Assembly: GCA_018715565.1 (NCBI GenBank)
Contig: DVLJ01000201.1
Coordinates: 1-32,410 of the forward strand
Length of the DNA: 32,410 nucleotides
Origin: Candidatus Ventrimonas merdavium
GTDB lineage: Bacteria > Bacillota > Clostridia > Lachnospirales > Lachnospiraceae
Reading direction: 5' to 3'
Shown here: in pieces, positions 15,748-24,168 of the stretch
How positions within the stretch are numbered: the first letter of the stretch is position 1
How the letters are laid out: every line of letters begins with the position of its first letter
The notes under the pieces: generated by a model
Told to the model about the DNA's origin: nothing
The model's input: only the letters and a program-made list of their open reading frames with translations
The model's database searches: none
Translations under genes and position numbers: made by a program

Positions 15748-16431
15748 TTAGCTCGCCGGCTGCGCCGCGGCCCGGTCATTCTTTGCTCCGTCCTTTTTCC
15801 GCCAGAAAGCGATAAAGGCTCGCATGATGTTTGCTTCCACAAATTTTAAAATAAACAGATACACAAACGGTACGCCAGAGCCTACGATCATGTACTCAAA
15901 CAGAGGGCTTGCTCCGCCGAAGTAATTGGCGATGATGCCTGCCGATGAATACTGGAACGTGGTGAAGATGTCCCGCTCATCCTCCGTAAGCTGTCCGGAA
16001 TCATAAAGCTCTCTCGTCATCGCTGCTCCTGCGTCTGAGCTGCTTAAGCTGCCTACCAGGGCCAGAGAGGCCTCTCCGGGAACGCCCATCAGCGGCTTCA
16101 TGATCGGGGTCAGGAGCTTTCCCGCTACCTTTAACGCTCCGTAGTTCTCAAACACTTCGATGAGTCCCATGGCGGCCATGACCGTGGGGGCCAGGGTCAG
16201 CGCGAACATAAAGCCGTCCCGGGCGCTTCCCCCGCCATTCCCGCGGAATGATACGCCGTCCGCGATCTCTCCAAATGTTCCCAACAGATTCGTAAAATCC
16301 ACTACCTTTAAGGGGCCTTCGGCGTTGGTAAATGCGCCGGAAAAAACCAGGACCGCCAGAACCAGCATGACCACGCCTGCGACGGTGATCTGTCTGCCCT
16401 TTTCCTCTTTGCCATTTTCTTTGCTACCCAT
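15748..16431 (-). CDS. yjiH: YjiH-like membrane protein (nucleoside-recognition/gate domain)
   Basis: The 227-residue product has a charged N-terminus (MGSKENGKEEKGRQ), a first helix from about 15 to 33, then the gate-like region FALTLAPTVMAAMGLIEVFENYGALKVAGKLLTPIMKPLMGVPGEASLALVGSLSSSDAGAAM. This region is typical of YjiH/SpmA-type proteins. GGAGGAG lies 6 nt before the start. It has its own strong promoter (16469-16497) with an overlapping symmetrical operator, so it can be expressed apart from citF, which ends 134 bp upstream. A role as the substrate carrier for the hydratase-isomerase-lyase pathway is inferred from position only. Confidence 0.8.
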   Translation of the reverse strand: MGSKENGKEEKGRQITVAGVVMLVLAVLVFSGAFTNAEGPLKVVDFTNLLGTFGEIADGVSFRGNGGGSARDGFMFALTLAPTVMAAMGLIEVFENYGALKVAGKLLTPIMKPLMGVPGEASLALVGSLSSSDAGAAMTRELYDSGQLTEDERDIFTTFQYSSAGIIANYFGGASPLFEYMIVGSGVPFVYLFILKFVEANIMRAFIAFWRKKDGAKNDRAAAQPAS

Positions 16432-16452
16432 GTTTCTCCTCCTTTTATTTTA

Positions 16453-16490
16453 TTGAAGCTTCAACAAAATCATAGGTCCATTTTGTTGAA
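16453..16490. promoter_or_regulatory. Composite inverted-repeat operator over the yjiH promoter
   Basis: A perfect 12-bp palindrome TTGAAGCTTCAA (16453-16464) shares its right half with an 11-bp inverted repeat: TTCAACAAAAT (16460-16470), 9-bp spacer, ATTTTGTTGAA (16480-16490). The second repeat covers the -10 and spacer of the promoter and stops 1 bp short of its -35. Three TTGAA half-sites of this kind indicate a dimeric regulator that represses or tunes yjiHG. Confidence 0.6.
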
Positions 16491-16497
16491 AAGTCAA
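16469..16497 (-). promoter_or_regulatory. Promoter of yjiH-yjiG
   Basis: On the minus strand TTGACT (16492-16497), 17-bp spacer and TATGAT (16469-16474), 37 bp before the yjiH start. Confidence 0.7.
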
Positions 16498-16565
16498 TAA
16501 TATCCCAGCATTTTCCCTATGACCGTTTTTCATACCCCTTATCAAAAATTTTCATTGCCTGCCGG

Positions 16566-18110
16566 TCACTTGACCTCCCGCACCACGTCCATGATGGTGC
16601 CGTCCCGGCTCTCAATGATCCCCACGATCCGCTCTCCGAACTGGACCGGCTTCGGGGTCCCTACGATGCTGTAGGCGATATCCCGCAGCTCCTCAATCGT
16701 CTTTAACGGAACGCAGTCCGCCTTCTGGAGCGCCTCTAAAAGCTCTGGCCGGGCCGGGTTCACCGCCACGCCGTAATCCGTCACTACCACGTCGATGCTC
16801 TCTCCCGGCGTGGTCACCGTGGTCACATCGGTACAGATGGCCGGGATCCGTCCCTGGAGAAGGGGGCAGATCACGATGGTGCATTTTGCTCCCTGGGCCG
16901 CGTCCGGATGGCCGCCCTGAGCGCCAGTGATGACGCCGTTGGAGCCGACCACCACGTTGCAGTTAAAATGCACGTCCACCTCCAGGGCTGCCAGCACTAC
17001 ATAGTCCAGCTTGTTGACGAAGGCTCCCTTGTTGAACGGGTTGGCATAGGCGCCCGCGCTGATCCGGTGGTGGTTGGGCCGTTTTACGGAATTAACCGCA
17101 AACAGGTCAAAATCCTGGGTGTCCAGCAGTTTTCCTACCAGGCCCTTATCCAGCATATCCACCATCCCTTTGCTCATGCCTCCTACGGCAAACCCCATCT
17201 TGATCCCCCGCTCCTCCATGATCTTGGCCAGGGAAGCTGCGGAGGCAATGGACGCGCCGCCTACTCCGGTCTGATAGGAAAAGCCGTCCTTAAAGTAAGG
17301 CGTATTGATCACCACCTGGGTGCAGTAATCCGCCATCATCAGCTTTCTGGTATCTGTGGTAGGCTTTGCCGCTCCCGTGGCGATCTTCTCCGGGATGCCG
17401 ATGGCATCTACCACGCACACGTAATCCACCCGAGTCATGGCAATATCTGCCGGGAAATTGGGGAAGGGCACCAGACAGTCGGTCACCGCCACCACCTTGT
17501 TGGCGTGCTGTCCGTCTACAAAGGAGTAGGACAAAACGCCGCAGTCACTTTTTCCGCCGATCCCCTTGCAGTTGCCGTAATCATCGCAGGTAGAGGCGCC
17601 GATAAAGGAAATATCGATGACTGTCTCGCCGGTGTGGATAGCCCGGACCCGCCCGCCGTGAGAGCGCATGATCGCCAGCCCCTTTAATTTGCCGTGGGAA
17701 ATGGCCTCGCCGATCTTTCCCCGCACGCCGGAGGATTCGATCCCCGTGATGGTCCCGTCCTCGATGTATTCCAGCAGCGGATCATGGGCCTTTCCCAGGG
17801 AGCTGGCGCAGATCGTCACGTTCTTAAAGCCCATGTCGTGGACTTCCTTCATCACCATGTTGACCACCAGATCTCCCTCCCGGAAATGATGGTGGAAGCC
17901 CAGGGTCATCCCGTCATGTGCCCCGCACTTGATCAGAGCCTCGCGGATGGAGGACACCAGCTTGCTGGTGTTCCGGTCCATGACCGGCTTTACGATCGGC
18001 CCCTGTTTCCGGTATTCTACCCCTTCTTTATAGCAATTTCCCTGGAACGGCTCCTTCCCCGTCAGCCGGAGGATCTCGTCCGGGATCTCCCGTCCTACTG
18101 CATTTCTCAT
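16566..18110 (-). CDS. citF: Citrate lyase alpha subunit (acetyl-ACP:citrate ACP-transferase)
   Basis: The 514-residue length and sequence fit CitF: opening NAVGREIPDEI, then GMTLGFHHHFREGDLVVNMV, ASTCDDYGNCKG, the Gly/Ala-rich SYQTGVGGASIASAASLA, and VTDYGVAVNPARPELLEAL. CitF transfers citrate onto the acetylated prosthetic group of CitD, releasing acetate, and works in a complex with CitE and CitD. Its start lies 1 nt after the citE stop. CitF-like chains also occur in citramalate lyase, so substrate cannot be fixed by sequence alone. The genes that make and attach the prosthetic group (citG, citX) and the ligase citC are not in the window. Confidence 0.93.
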   Translation of the reverse strand: MRNAVGREIPDEILRLTGKEPFQGNCYKEGVEYRKQGPIVKPVMDRNTSKLVSSIREALIKCGAHDGMTLGFHHHFREGDLVVNMVMKEVHDMGFKNVTICASSLGKAHDPLLEYIEDGTITGIESSGVRGKIGEAISHGKLKGLAIMRSHGGRVRAIHTGETVIDISFIGASTCDDYGNCKGIGGKSDCGVLSYSFVDGQHANKVVAVTDCLVPFPNFPADIAMTRVDYVCVVDAIGIPEKIATGAAKPTTDTRKLMMADYCTQVVINTPYFKDGFSYQTGVGGASIASAASLAKIMEERGIKMGFAVGGMSKGMVDMLDKGLVGKLLDTQDFDLFAVNSVKRPNHHRISAGAYANPFNKGAFVNKLDYVVLAALEVDVHFNCNVVVGSNGVITGAQGGHPDAAQGAKCTIVICPLLQGRIPAICTDVTTVTTPGESIDVVVTDYGVAVNPARPELLEALQKADCVPLKTIEELRDIAYSIVGTPKPVQFGERIVGIIESRDGTIMDVVREVK

Positions 18111-18111
18111 A

Positions 18112-19014
18112 CTAACACTCCTCCTTTAACACGCCTGCGGCCTTTGCCAGGGCAAGCGTCCGCTTCGCCCCGTCGTAAAAGGCGATATCGATCATTTTTC
18201 CATCTACCGTAAATACCCCGATGCCCAGCTTCTTCTTCTCGTCGATCTCCCGCACCACCTTCTGGGCAAAGATGATCTCCTTTTCCGTGGGCGTGTAAAT
18301 CTTATGGACCGGGGCGATCTGCCGGGGATTGATGACGGATTTGCCGTCAAATCCCATCATGTGGATCATCTCCACCTCTCTGCGGAAGCCTTCCATATCG
18401 TTAAGGTCCGTGTATACGGTATCAAAGCACTGGACGCCTGCCGCTCTCGCCGCGATGATCATCAGCTGTCGGGCTCCCATCAGCTCTACCCCGGTCCCGG
18501 TGATCCGCGTCTGAAGATCCTTCGTATAGTCGCCGCCGGAAAGGGCGATGCCGAATAACCGGTCAGAGGCGCTGCAGATGCTCAGGGCGTTTAACACCCC
18601 TTTCGCCGACTCCAGCGCTGCCATGATCAGCACGCTCCCCGGCTCCCGTCCAAATTCCTGCTCCGCCTGCTCCACCGCCGCTTCTACTTTCTTCACGTCC
18701 CCGGCAGTCTCCGTCTTAGGGATCCGGATCCCGTCCGCTCCGCCGGCTACGGCGCAGCGGACATCCTCCTCCCACAGGTCTGTGTCCAGCCCGTTGATCC
18801 GGACGATGCACTCGATCCCCCGGTAGTTGATCTCCTGCAGCGCGTGGTACAGGGAGAACCGGGCGGCGTCCTTTTCTTTCTCCGCCACCGCGTCCTCCAG
18901 ATCCAGCATGATGCTGTCCGGCTGATAGATATAAGGATCCTTGATCAGACCCGGCTTCTGTGCATTTAAAAACATCATGGTCCTTCTGAGACGTTTTTTG
19001 TTTGGATTGCTCAC
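18112..19014 (-). CDS. citE: Citrate lyase beta subunit (citryl-ACP lyase)
   Basis: I place the start at GTG 19014, where the codon overlaps the citD stop (GTGA) and GGAGG lies 9 nt upstream; this gives 300 residues and the usual KRLRRTMMF opening. The TIM-barrel enzyme shows SIMLDLEDAVAEKEKDAAR, IRIPKTE, MAALESAKG and GFDGKSVINPRQI, all typical of CitE. The reaction is cleavage of citryl-ACP to acetyl-ACP and oxaloacetate (or of a homologous acyl-ACP). It is flanked by citD and citF in the canonical D-E-F order. Confidence 0.93.
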   Translation of the reverse strand: MSNPNKKRLRRTMMFLNAQKPGLIKDPYIYQPDSIMLDLEDAVAEKEKDAARFSLYHALQEINYRGIECIVRINGLDTDLWEEDVRCAVAGGADGIRIPKTETAGDVKKVEAAVEQAEQEFGREPGSVLIMAALESAKGVLNALSICSASDRLFGIALSGGDYTKDLQTRITGTGVELMGARQLMIIAARAAGVQCFDTVYTDLNDMEGFRREVEMIHMMGFDGKSVINPRQIAPVHKIYTPTEKEIIFAQKVVREIDEKKKLGIGVFTVDGKMIDIAFYDGAKRTLALAKAAGVLKEEC

Positions 19015-19310
19015 CGTATCGCACCTCCCCACGGCAGATGATCCTTCTGCCCTATGCTTCTGTATACCGCGCATTCCACACGGGCTTTTACCGTACAGTC
19101 CAGCGCTCCCTTGTCCACGACCCGGATGCGCACATCCTCTACCTCCAGCCGTTTTAAGGTCTCCAGGATGACGTTCTGGATCTGTTCCCCGAACTGGTTC
19201 ATCACTGCGCTTTCCAGATCCAGCTCTACCTGTCCGCAGCCCGGTTCCACCGTTACCATACAGTCGCTGGATTCCAGCGTTCCTGCCATCGCATTCCGCT
19301 CAATTTTCAT
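19011..19310 (-). CDS. citD: Citrate lyase acyl carrier protein (gamma subunit)
   Basis: The start at 19310 (not 19337) gives MKIERNAMAGTLESSD, in which Ser14 is the residue that carries the phosphoribosyl-dephospho-CoA prosthetic group in the family. The 99-residue length is typical. It has the acyl-carrier role in the citrate lyase complex. Its stop overlaps the citE GTG start, indicating translational coupling. It lies 131 bp after the prpF-like gene; that spacer is strongly purine-rich on the coding strand and holds no other gene I can see. Confidence 0.93.
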   Translation of the reverse strand: MKIERNAMAGTLESSDCMVTVEPGCGQVELDLESAVMNQFGEQIQNVILETLKRLEVEDVRIRVVDKGALDCTVKARVECAVYRSIGQKDHLPWGGAIR

Positions 19311-19441
19311 GACCGCCCCACCTTTCCTGCATTTCACTCGTTACGTTCTTTTCCTGTTTTCTTACTCTTGTATTCTGATTCTTGTTTTCTTCTTCCTGTG
19401 CCTTCTCATTCCCCGTTCCCCTCCGGTTGTCTCCTGCTTCA

Positions 19442-20599
19442 TCACCGCTGACAGGCTACTCGGACCACGCCGTCCATAAGCAGGTTTGCCGTTCGGAAGC
19501 CAAACGTATCCCGGATCCTTGGCAGCCCGTCTGCTTGCTCATAGTCCACGCCGCATTCCAGAACGCCTCCCGGGTGGCCGATGCGGATCCGCTGGGCATC
19601 CATCCCATCCCGGCACACCTGGCTGACCAGACTTCCCGGGATCACCGCTGCCGCCGCCGTACACATCGCCCCGGTCATGGCGTAGGTGGGATGAGCCTTC
19701 TGCATGGACATCATCCTGGCTGCCAGATCCACGTCCTCTTTCCTCACAAGCGTCCCGTCCGACGCCTGGTAATCCTGGGGAGACGACACGATCGTCATCT
19801 TCGGGATCCCGGGAGTCTCCCAGGCCGACGCAGTGTGATCGGCGATCAGGCCCAGCCTTACCGCCGCAAGCCCCCGGACCGTCTCCAGCAGCCGGGACCG
19901 TTCCGGATCGCCGTTTATCTCCTCCGGCAGCTCCCGCCCGGTCATCCCCAGATCCTCCGCCTTCACAAAGACCAATGGATTGGCTGCGTCCACAATGGAG
20001 ACCTGTATCGGTCCATACCCGGGGACCTCCAGCATGTCGATCGCCTGTCCGGTGGGGAGCAGTCCCCGCCCCAGGGTCCCCGCCGGATCTAAGAACCGCA
20101 AGCGGACAGGAGCCGCCGTTCCCGGCACCCCGGCTATGGAAAAGTCCCCTTCATACCGGACTGCCCCGCCTTCGGTCTGCACGTCCTCGGCAATGAGCTT
20201 GTCCGTATTGGTGTTGTAGATCCTGACCGTGGTGATTCCTTCCCCTGCCGGCACCAGCCCCCGCTCAATGGCGAAAGGACCTACCCCGGAGGAAATATTC
20301 CCGCAGTTGCCTTTATAGCTGACGATCGGCTTGTCCACCGACACCTGAGCGAAGGTATAGTCCACATCCGCGTCCGCCCGGGAGGACGGGCGGATGATCG
20401 CCACCTTGCTGGTCACCGACTGGGAGCCGCCCAGACCGTCGATCTGCTTCCGGTCCGGGCTTCCCATCATCCGCAGCAGGATGGGATCCCAGGCGCTCCG
20501 GTCCTCCGGCAGATCCTTCTCCAAAAGATACACGCCCTTGCTGGTCCCGCCCCGCATGGTCATTGCCGGGATGCGCAGGATCCTGCCCCTAGTTTCCAT
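19442..20599 (-). CDS. PrpF-family isomerase (aconitate/methylaconitate-type or oxalomesaconate tautomerase)
   Basis: The 385-residue product shows the PrpF signature: RGGTSKG (16-22), [15 protein letters not shown] with Lys65, and YKGNCGN with Cys99, plus [10 protein letters not shown] near the C-terminus. Family members shift a double bond or change cis/trans geometry in unsaturated di- or tricarboxylates (2-methylaconitate isomerase PrpF, methylitaconate isomerase, 4-oxalomesaconate tautomerase; E. coli YbhH is a relative). Its start overlaps the hydratase gene by 11 bp, with GGAGCAGAA just upstream, so the two enzymes are translationally coupled and should act in consecutive steps. Confidence 0.88.
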   Translation of the reverse strand: METRGRILRIPAMTMRGGTSKGVYLLEKDLPEDRSAWDPILLRMMGSPDRKQIDGLGGSQSVTSKVAIIRPSSRADADVDYTFAQVSVDKPIVSYKGNCGNISSGVGPFAIERGLVPAGEGITTVRIYNTNTDKLIAEDVQTEGGAVRYEGDFSIAGVPGTAAPVRLRFLDPAGTLGRGLLPTGQAIDMLEVPGYGPIQVSIVDAANPLVFVKAEDLGMTGRELPEEINGDPERSRLLETVRGLAAVRLGLIADHTASAWETPGIPKMTIVSSPQDYQASDGTLVRKEDVDLAARMMSMQKAHPTYAMTGAMCTAAAAVIPGSLVSQVCRDGMDAQRIRIGHPGGVLECGVDYEQADGLPRIRDTFGFRTANLLMDGVVRVACQR

Positions 20600-22856
20600 T
20601 TCTGCTCCGGTTGTAATTGATCAGGGAGCCGCACCGGATGATCTCCTTCTCCTCCTCTGTCAAAGGCTCGATGGCCAGAGACAGCTTCCGGACATTCTCT
20701 CCCAGAATGTATGCTTCGATCTCTTTTCCATCCGTATCCAGGGCGCTCCGGATATTCGGCACAAACAGATAATCGTCCTCTGCAAAGTCCGCCTCTCCCC
20801 TGCACACAAACGGCACCATTCCCCAGTTGATCAGGTTGGACCGGTAGCGCTTGGTGGCGTATTCCGAAGCGATGTTGGCGCCGCCCAAAAGCACTCTCTG
20901 ACAGGAGGCCGCCTGCTCTCTTGCGGAACCGTCTCCGGGCTTTACGGCGTAGATCACGCTGGAAAGGTCCACCGCATCTTCCTCCAGAGTCTCCCAGCCG
21001 GGGATGGCGCGGATCTGCTCCAGGGCTTCCCGCACCTCGCTGGGACACGCCCCTGCCTTCCACTCTCCTTCCATCTGCTTCACTGCCTTGGCTCTGCCTA
21101 CATACTCCGGCACTCTGCGGCTTAAGGTGAATTCCGCCAGTCCCAGGGGATTGGAGCGGAAGGAACCGGTCTCTCCCGACGGGATCAGCTCGTCCGTGGT
21201 AGTCACCGGATCCGTAATGTAGGCGCACACCTTCATCAGCAGATGCTCCGGCAGACTGGGAAGCTCCGGCCAGTCCTTGATGTTCGGACCGCAGACCAGC
21301 TTCTCAGAGGGATCGCCTTTTCCAAAGCCCTGATAGATCCGCTGCCGGTAGGCCTCCGGATCATAGGCATACTCCGGACAGGTGAATTCATAGCCCAGCT
21401 CGTCCGCCGCTGTGATCCGCCCGCCGTTGACCGCCGTAGCGGCAATGGATCTGGCGTCCATCAAAGCCACGCTGGCCAGCTGGCCGCTGCCCGGCTTGGA
21501 GCCTTCCCGGTTGGGGAAATTCCGGGTGGTATGGCGGATCGCCAGCTGTCCGTTGGCCGGAGTGTCTCCGGCTCCGAAGCAGGGACCGCAGATGGCCGTG
21601 CGGATCACGGTTCCCGAAGCGATCAGTGTTTCCGCTGCTCCCTTCCGCACCAGATCCATCATGACCGCCTGGGAACCGGGATAAACGCTCAGATGGAACC
21701 CGTCCGCTCCCGTTCCGCGGCCCTTCAGAAGATAAGCGGCCTCCATCAGGTTGGAATAGGTCCCGCCCGCACATCCGGCGATGGTACCCTGATCTGCGTA
21801 CAAGGCTCCGTCATGGACCTTCTCCCACAGGTTCAGAGGAAGCTCCGGATGCTTGATCAGCTTTTTGGCGTCCTCCTCTACCTCATGGAGGATGTCGTCT
21901 AAGTTCGCGTTCAGCTCCCGGATCTCATAGCCGTTGGACGGGTGGAACGGCAGAGCGATCATGCTGTGCACCGTGGACAGATCCAGATAAATGCAGCCGT
22001 CATAATAGGCTGTCTCTTCCGGATCCAGCTGCCGGAATTCCTGTCCTCTGCCATGGGCCGCAAGGTAGGCTTTGGTGTCCTCGTCGGTCCGCCAGATAGA
22101 AGATAAACAGGTGGTCTCTGTGGTCATCACGTCGATGCCGTTGCGGTAATCTGTGCTCATAGAGGAAACGCCCGGTCCTACAAACTCCATCACCTTGTTC
22201 TTCACATACCCGTTCCGGAACACTGCCGACACAATGGCAATGGCGATATCCTGGGGTCCTACGCCGGGTCTCGGCTTGCCGTCCAGATACACGGCTACTA
22301 CCTCCGGGTAATCGATATCCCAAGTCTGGCAAAGGATTTGCTTCACCAGCTCTCCGCCGCCTTCCCCTACGGCCATGGTGCCCAGCGCCCCGTAGCGGGT
22401 GTGAGAATCGGAGCCCAGGATCATTTTGCCGCCCCCGGCCATGGTCTCCCGCATGTACTGGTGGATCACCCCGATATGGGGAGGAACGTAGACCCCGCCG
22501 TACTTTTTCGCCGCGGTCAGTCCGAATACATGGTCGTCCTCATTGATGGTGCCGCCCACGGCGCACAAGCTGTTGTGGCAGCAGGTGAGCACATAAGGGA
22601 GGGGGAAACGGTCCATTCCCGACGCCCGGGCGGTCTGTACGATCCCCACATAGGTCAGATCGTGGCTGGTGATCGCGTCAAACCGGATCTTCAGATGCTT
22701 TGGATCGCCGCTGGTATTATGCTCCTGCAGGATGCGGCTGGCGATCGTGCCCGCCCGGCTCTTCTCCTTCTTCTCCAGCAGCTCTCTTCCTGCTTCCTTT
22801 TCCGGAACAATCTCGGTGCCATTTAAAAGAAATACCCCTGAATCATATAGTTTCAT
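20589..22856 (-). CDS. Aconitase-family hydratase (YbhJ-like)
   Basis: The start at 22856 has GGGAG 5 nt upstream and opens [13 protein letters not shown]; the upstream in-frame ATG at 23003 adds non-conserved residues. The 755-residue product has the aconitase pattern: [32 protein letters not shown], then [15 protein letters not shown] and [30 protein letters not shown], with the three cysteines expected to hold a [4Fe-4S] cluster, and a C-terminal swivel-like domain. Length and order match E. coli YbhJ, which is also linked to a PrpF-like gene (ybhH). It would hydrate/dehydrate a tricarboxylate or substituted malate; the exact substrate is unknown. It heads the tricarboxylate gene run. Confidence 0.88.
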   Translation of the reverse strand: MKLYDSGVFLLNGTEIVPEKEAGRELLEKKEKSRAGTIASRILQEHNTSGDPKHLKIRFDAITSHDLTYVGIVQTARASGMDRFPLPYVLTCCHNSLCAVGGTINEDDHVFGLTAAKKYGGVYVPPHIGVIHQYMRETMAGGGKMILGSDSHTRYGALGTMAVGEGGGELVKQILCQTWDIDYPEVVAVYLDGKPRPGVGPQDIAIAIVSAVFRNGYVKNKVMEFVGPGVSSMSTDYRNGIDVMTTETTCLSSIWRTDEDTKAYLAAHGRGQEFRQLDPEETAYYDGCIYLDLSTVHSMIALPFHPSNGYEIRELNANLDDILHEVEEDAKKLIKHPELPLNLWEKVHDGALYADQGTIAGCAGGTYSNLMEAAYLLKGRGTGADGFHLSVYPGSQAVMMDLVRKGAAETLIASGTVIRTAICGPCFGAGDTPANGQLAIRHTTRNFPNREGSKPGSGQLASVALMDARSIAATAVNGGRITAADELGYEFTCPEYAYDPEAYRQRIYQGFGKGDPSEKLVCGPNIKDWPELPSLPEHLLMKVCAYITDPVTTTDELIPSGETGSFRSNPLGLAEFTLSRRVPEYVGRAKAVKQMEGEWKAGACPSEVREALEQIRAIPGWETLEEDAVDLSSVIYAVKPGDGSAREQAASCQRVLLGGANIASEYATKRYRSNLINWGMVPFVCRGEADFAEDDYLFVPNIRSALDTDGKEIEAYILGENVRKLSLAIEPLTEEEKEIIRCGSLINYNRSRNGN

Positions 22857-22954
22857 CACGGCTCCCGTCCTTTCTTTTTGTAAATAAATGAGCTTTGGTA
22901 GACTGGCCAGATCTATCTTTAGTTCTATTTTAGCTGGGTCTCGGACGTCCGTAT

Positions 22955-22971
22955 AATACATATATGGTATT
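22955..22971. promoter_or_regulatory. Candidate LysR box upstream of the hydratase operon
   Basis: AATAC-N7-GTATT is a perfect inverted repeat (T22957-N11-A22969) about 98 bp before the hydratase start. It contains the ATAC-N7-GTAT form known for BenM/CatM-type LysR proteins. A possible minus-strand -10 TATTAT (22953-22958) overlaps its edge. A second short palindrome CGGACGTCCG lies at 22942-22951. The rest of the gene-free stretch 22857-23194 holds only the terminator at 23115-23172 and AT-rich leader DNA. Confidence 0.45.
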
Positions 22972-23114
22972 TTTTCATTCCATTTGGCTATTCTTATGTT
23001 CAATTTAACTGATTCTCACATATTGTTTTTGGCTGTTTTTCACAAATCCCTTTGAGACGATTTCCCCGTCACCGCTTTAGCTTGCCGTCGACATGTCTTC
23101 TGGAACAATATGTA

Positions 23115-23172
23115 AAAAGGATGCAGCCCGGTCATCGAAATCCTCGACCGGACTGCATCCTTTTCTTTTTTT
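23115..23172. terminator. Bidirectional terminator after the TrxR-like gene
   Basis: AAAAGGATGCAG pairs with CTGCATCCTTTT over 12 bp and an inner CCGGTC/GACCGG adds 6 bp. T-runs flank both sides. It lies 23-80 bp beyond the stop of the minus-strand flavoprotein gene. Confidence 0.85.
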
Positions 23173-23194
23173 CTGATCCGTTTTTCTGTTCGTC

Positions 23195-24109
23195 TTATTT
23201 TAAACTGTTCACATACGCCGCCGCATTGATCGCCGCCACGGCCCCGTCGGACACGGCGGTAGCCGCCTGCCGCACCTGCTTCACGCAGATATCCCCTGCC
23301 GCGTATACGCCGGGAATGGCGGTGGCCTGCTTTTCGTCGGTCACCAGGTAACCGTCCTTCTGCTCCAGCTGAGGGTACAGCTCTGTGTTGGGGCAGGATC
23401 CGGCGTAGATGAAAATCCCGCAGCCGGGAGCCTGGATCACGGTCTGCTCTCCGGTGTGCTCGTCAGTCACTACCAGCTCGTCCGCCTGGCCGTTCCCCCG
23501 CACCTGGGTCAGCCGGGAGTGGAGCATCAGCCGGATGTTCTCCGTTTTCTCCACCCTCTTGTAGAATTCCGGGATTGTCCCCAGCCGGTCCTCAAAATGG
23601 ATGATGGTCAGAGTCTTGGCAAACTGGGACAGATACAGGGCTTCCTTCACCGCCCCGTCGGCTCCGCCGACCACGAAGATATCCTTGTCCGCATACCGTT
23701 TGCCGTCCCGGGCTGCGTTCAGGCCGGTGCCCCGGCCGGCAAACTCCGCCTCTCCCGGGATCCCCAGCTTCCGGGGAGTGGTCCCGGCCGCGATGATCAC
23801 CGCCTTAGCCTCATAGGTGTGCTCCCCCGTTGTCACCGTCTTTACCGGGCCGGAAAGCTGGACGCCCGTCACCTGCTCCAGAACGATCTTGGCTCCCGCG
23901 GACTCAGCCTGCTCCCGCAGCCGGGCGGCAAAGGTAGCACCGGTCTCCTCTTTCACGATCCCGGCATAATGGGTCACCGTGGACACGCCTCCGATCAGAC
24001 CGCCTACCGCCTTCTGCTCCAGCACCAGGGTCTTCAATCCCCGGCTGACGGCGTACACTGCGCTGCTGATACCGGCAGGGCCGGCTCCGATGATACAGAT
24101 GTCATACAT
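23195..24109 (-). CDS. Thioredoxin-reductase-like flavoprotein without the CxxC
   Basis: The 304-residue protein has the TrxR fold: FAD site GAGPAG (8-13), NAD(P)-domain motif GGADGAVKEALYL (148-160), and the C-terminal FAD motif GVYAAGDI. The redox motif CAxCDG that should follow GRGxxx is replaced by NAARDG (131-136), so both active cysteines are missing (Asn and Arg instead). It therefore cannot reduce thioredoxin by the usual mechanism. It may pass electrons to another acceptor, as do related ferredoxin/flavodoxin-type reductases. GGAGG lies 9 nt before the start. It follows the YeiH-like gene by 59 nt and probably shares its promoter. Confidence 0.87.
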   Translation of the reverse strand: MYDICIIGAGPAGISSAVYAVSRGLKTLVLEQKAVGGLIGGVSTVTHYAGIVKEETGATFAARLREQAESAGAKIVLEQVTGVQLSGPVKTVTTGEHTYEAKAVIIAAGTTPRKLGIPGEAEFAGRGTGLNAARDGKRYADKDIFVVGGADGAVKEALYLSQFAKTLTIIHFEDRLGTIPEFYKRVEKTENIRLMLHSRLTQVRGNGQADELVVTDEHTGEQTVIQAPGCGIFIYAGSCPNTELYPQLEQKDGYLVTDEKQATAIPGVYAAGDICVKQVRQAATAVSDGAVAAINAAAYVNSLK

Positions 24110-24168
24110 GATCTTCTTCCTCCTTGTTTGGTCTTATATGGATAAATGGTTATAAAAACTTATCTTGA

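Noticed and set aside
16566-19310. A complete classical citrate fermentation operon
   Set aside because: citC, citX, citG, a citrate carrier of the CitS/CitT type and oxaloacetate decarboxylase are absent from the window, so only the lyase core can be claimed.
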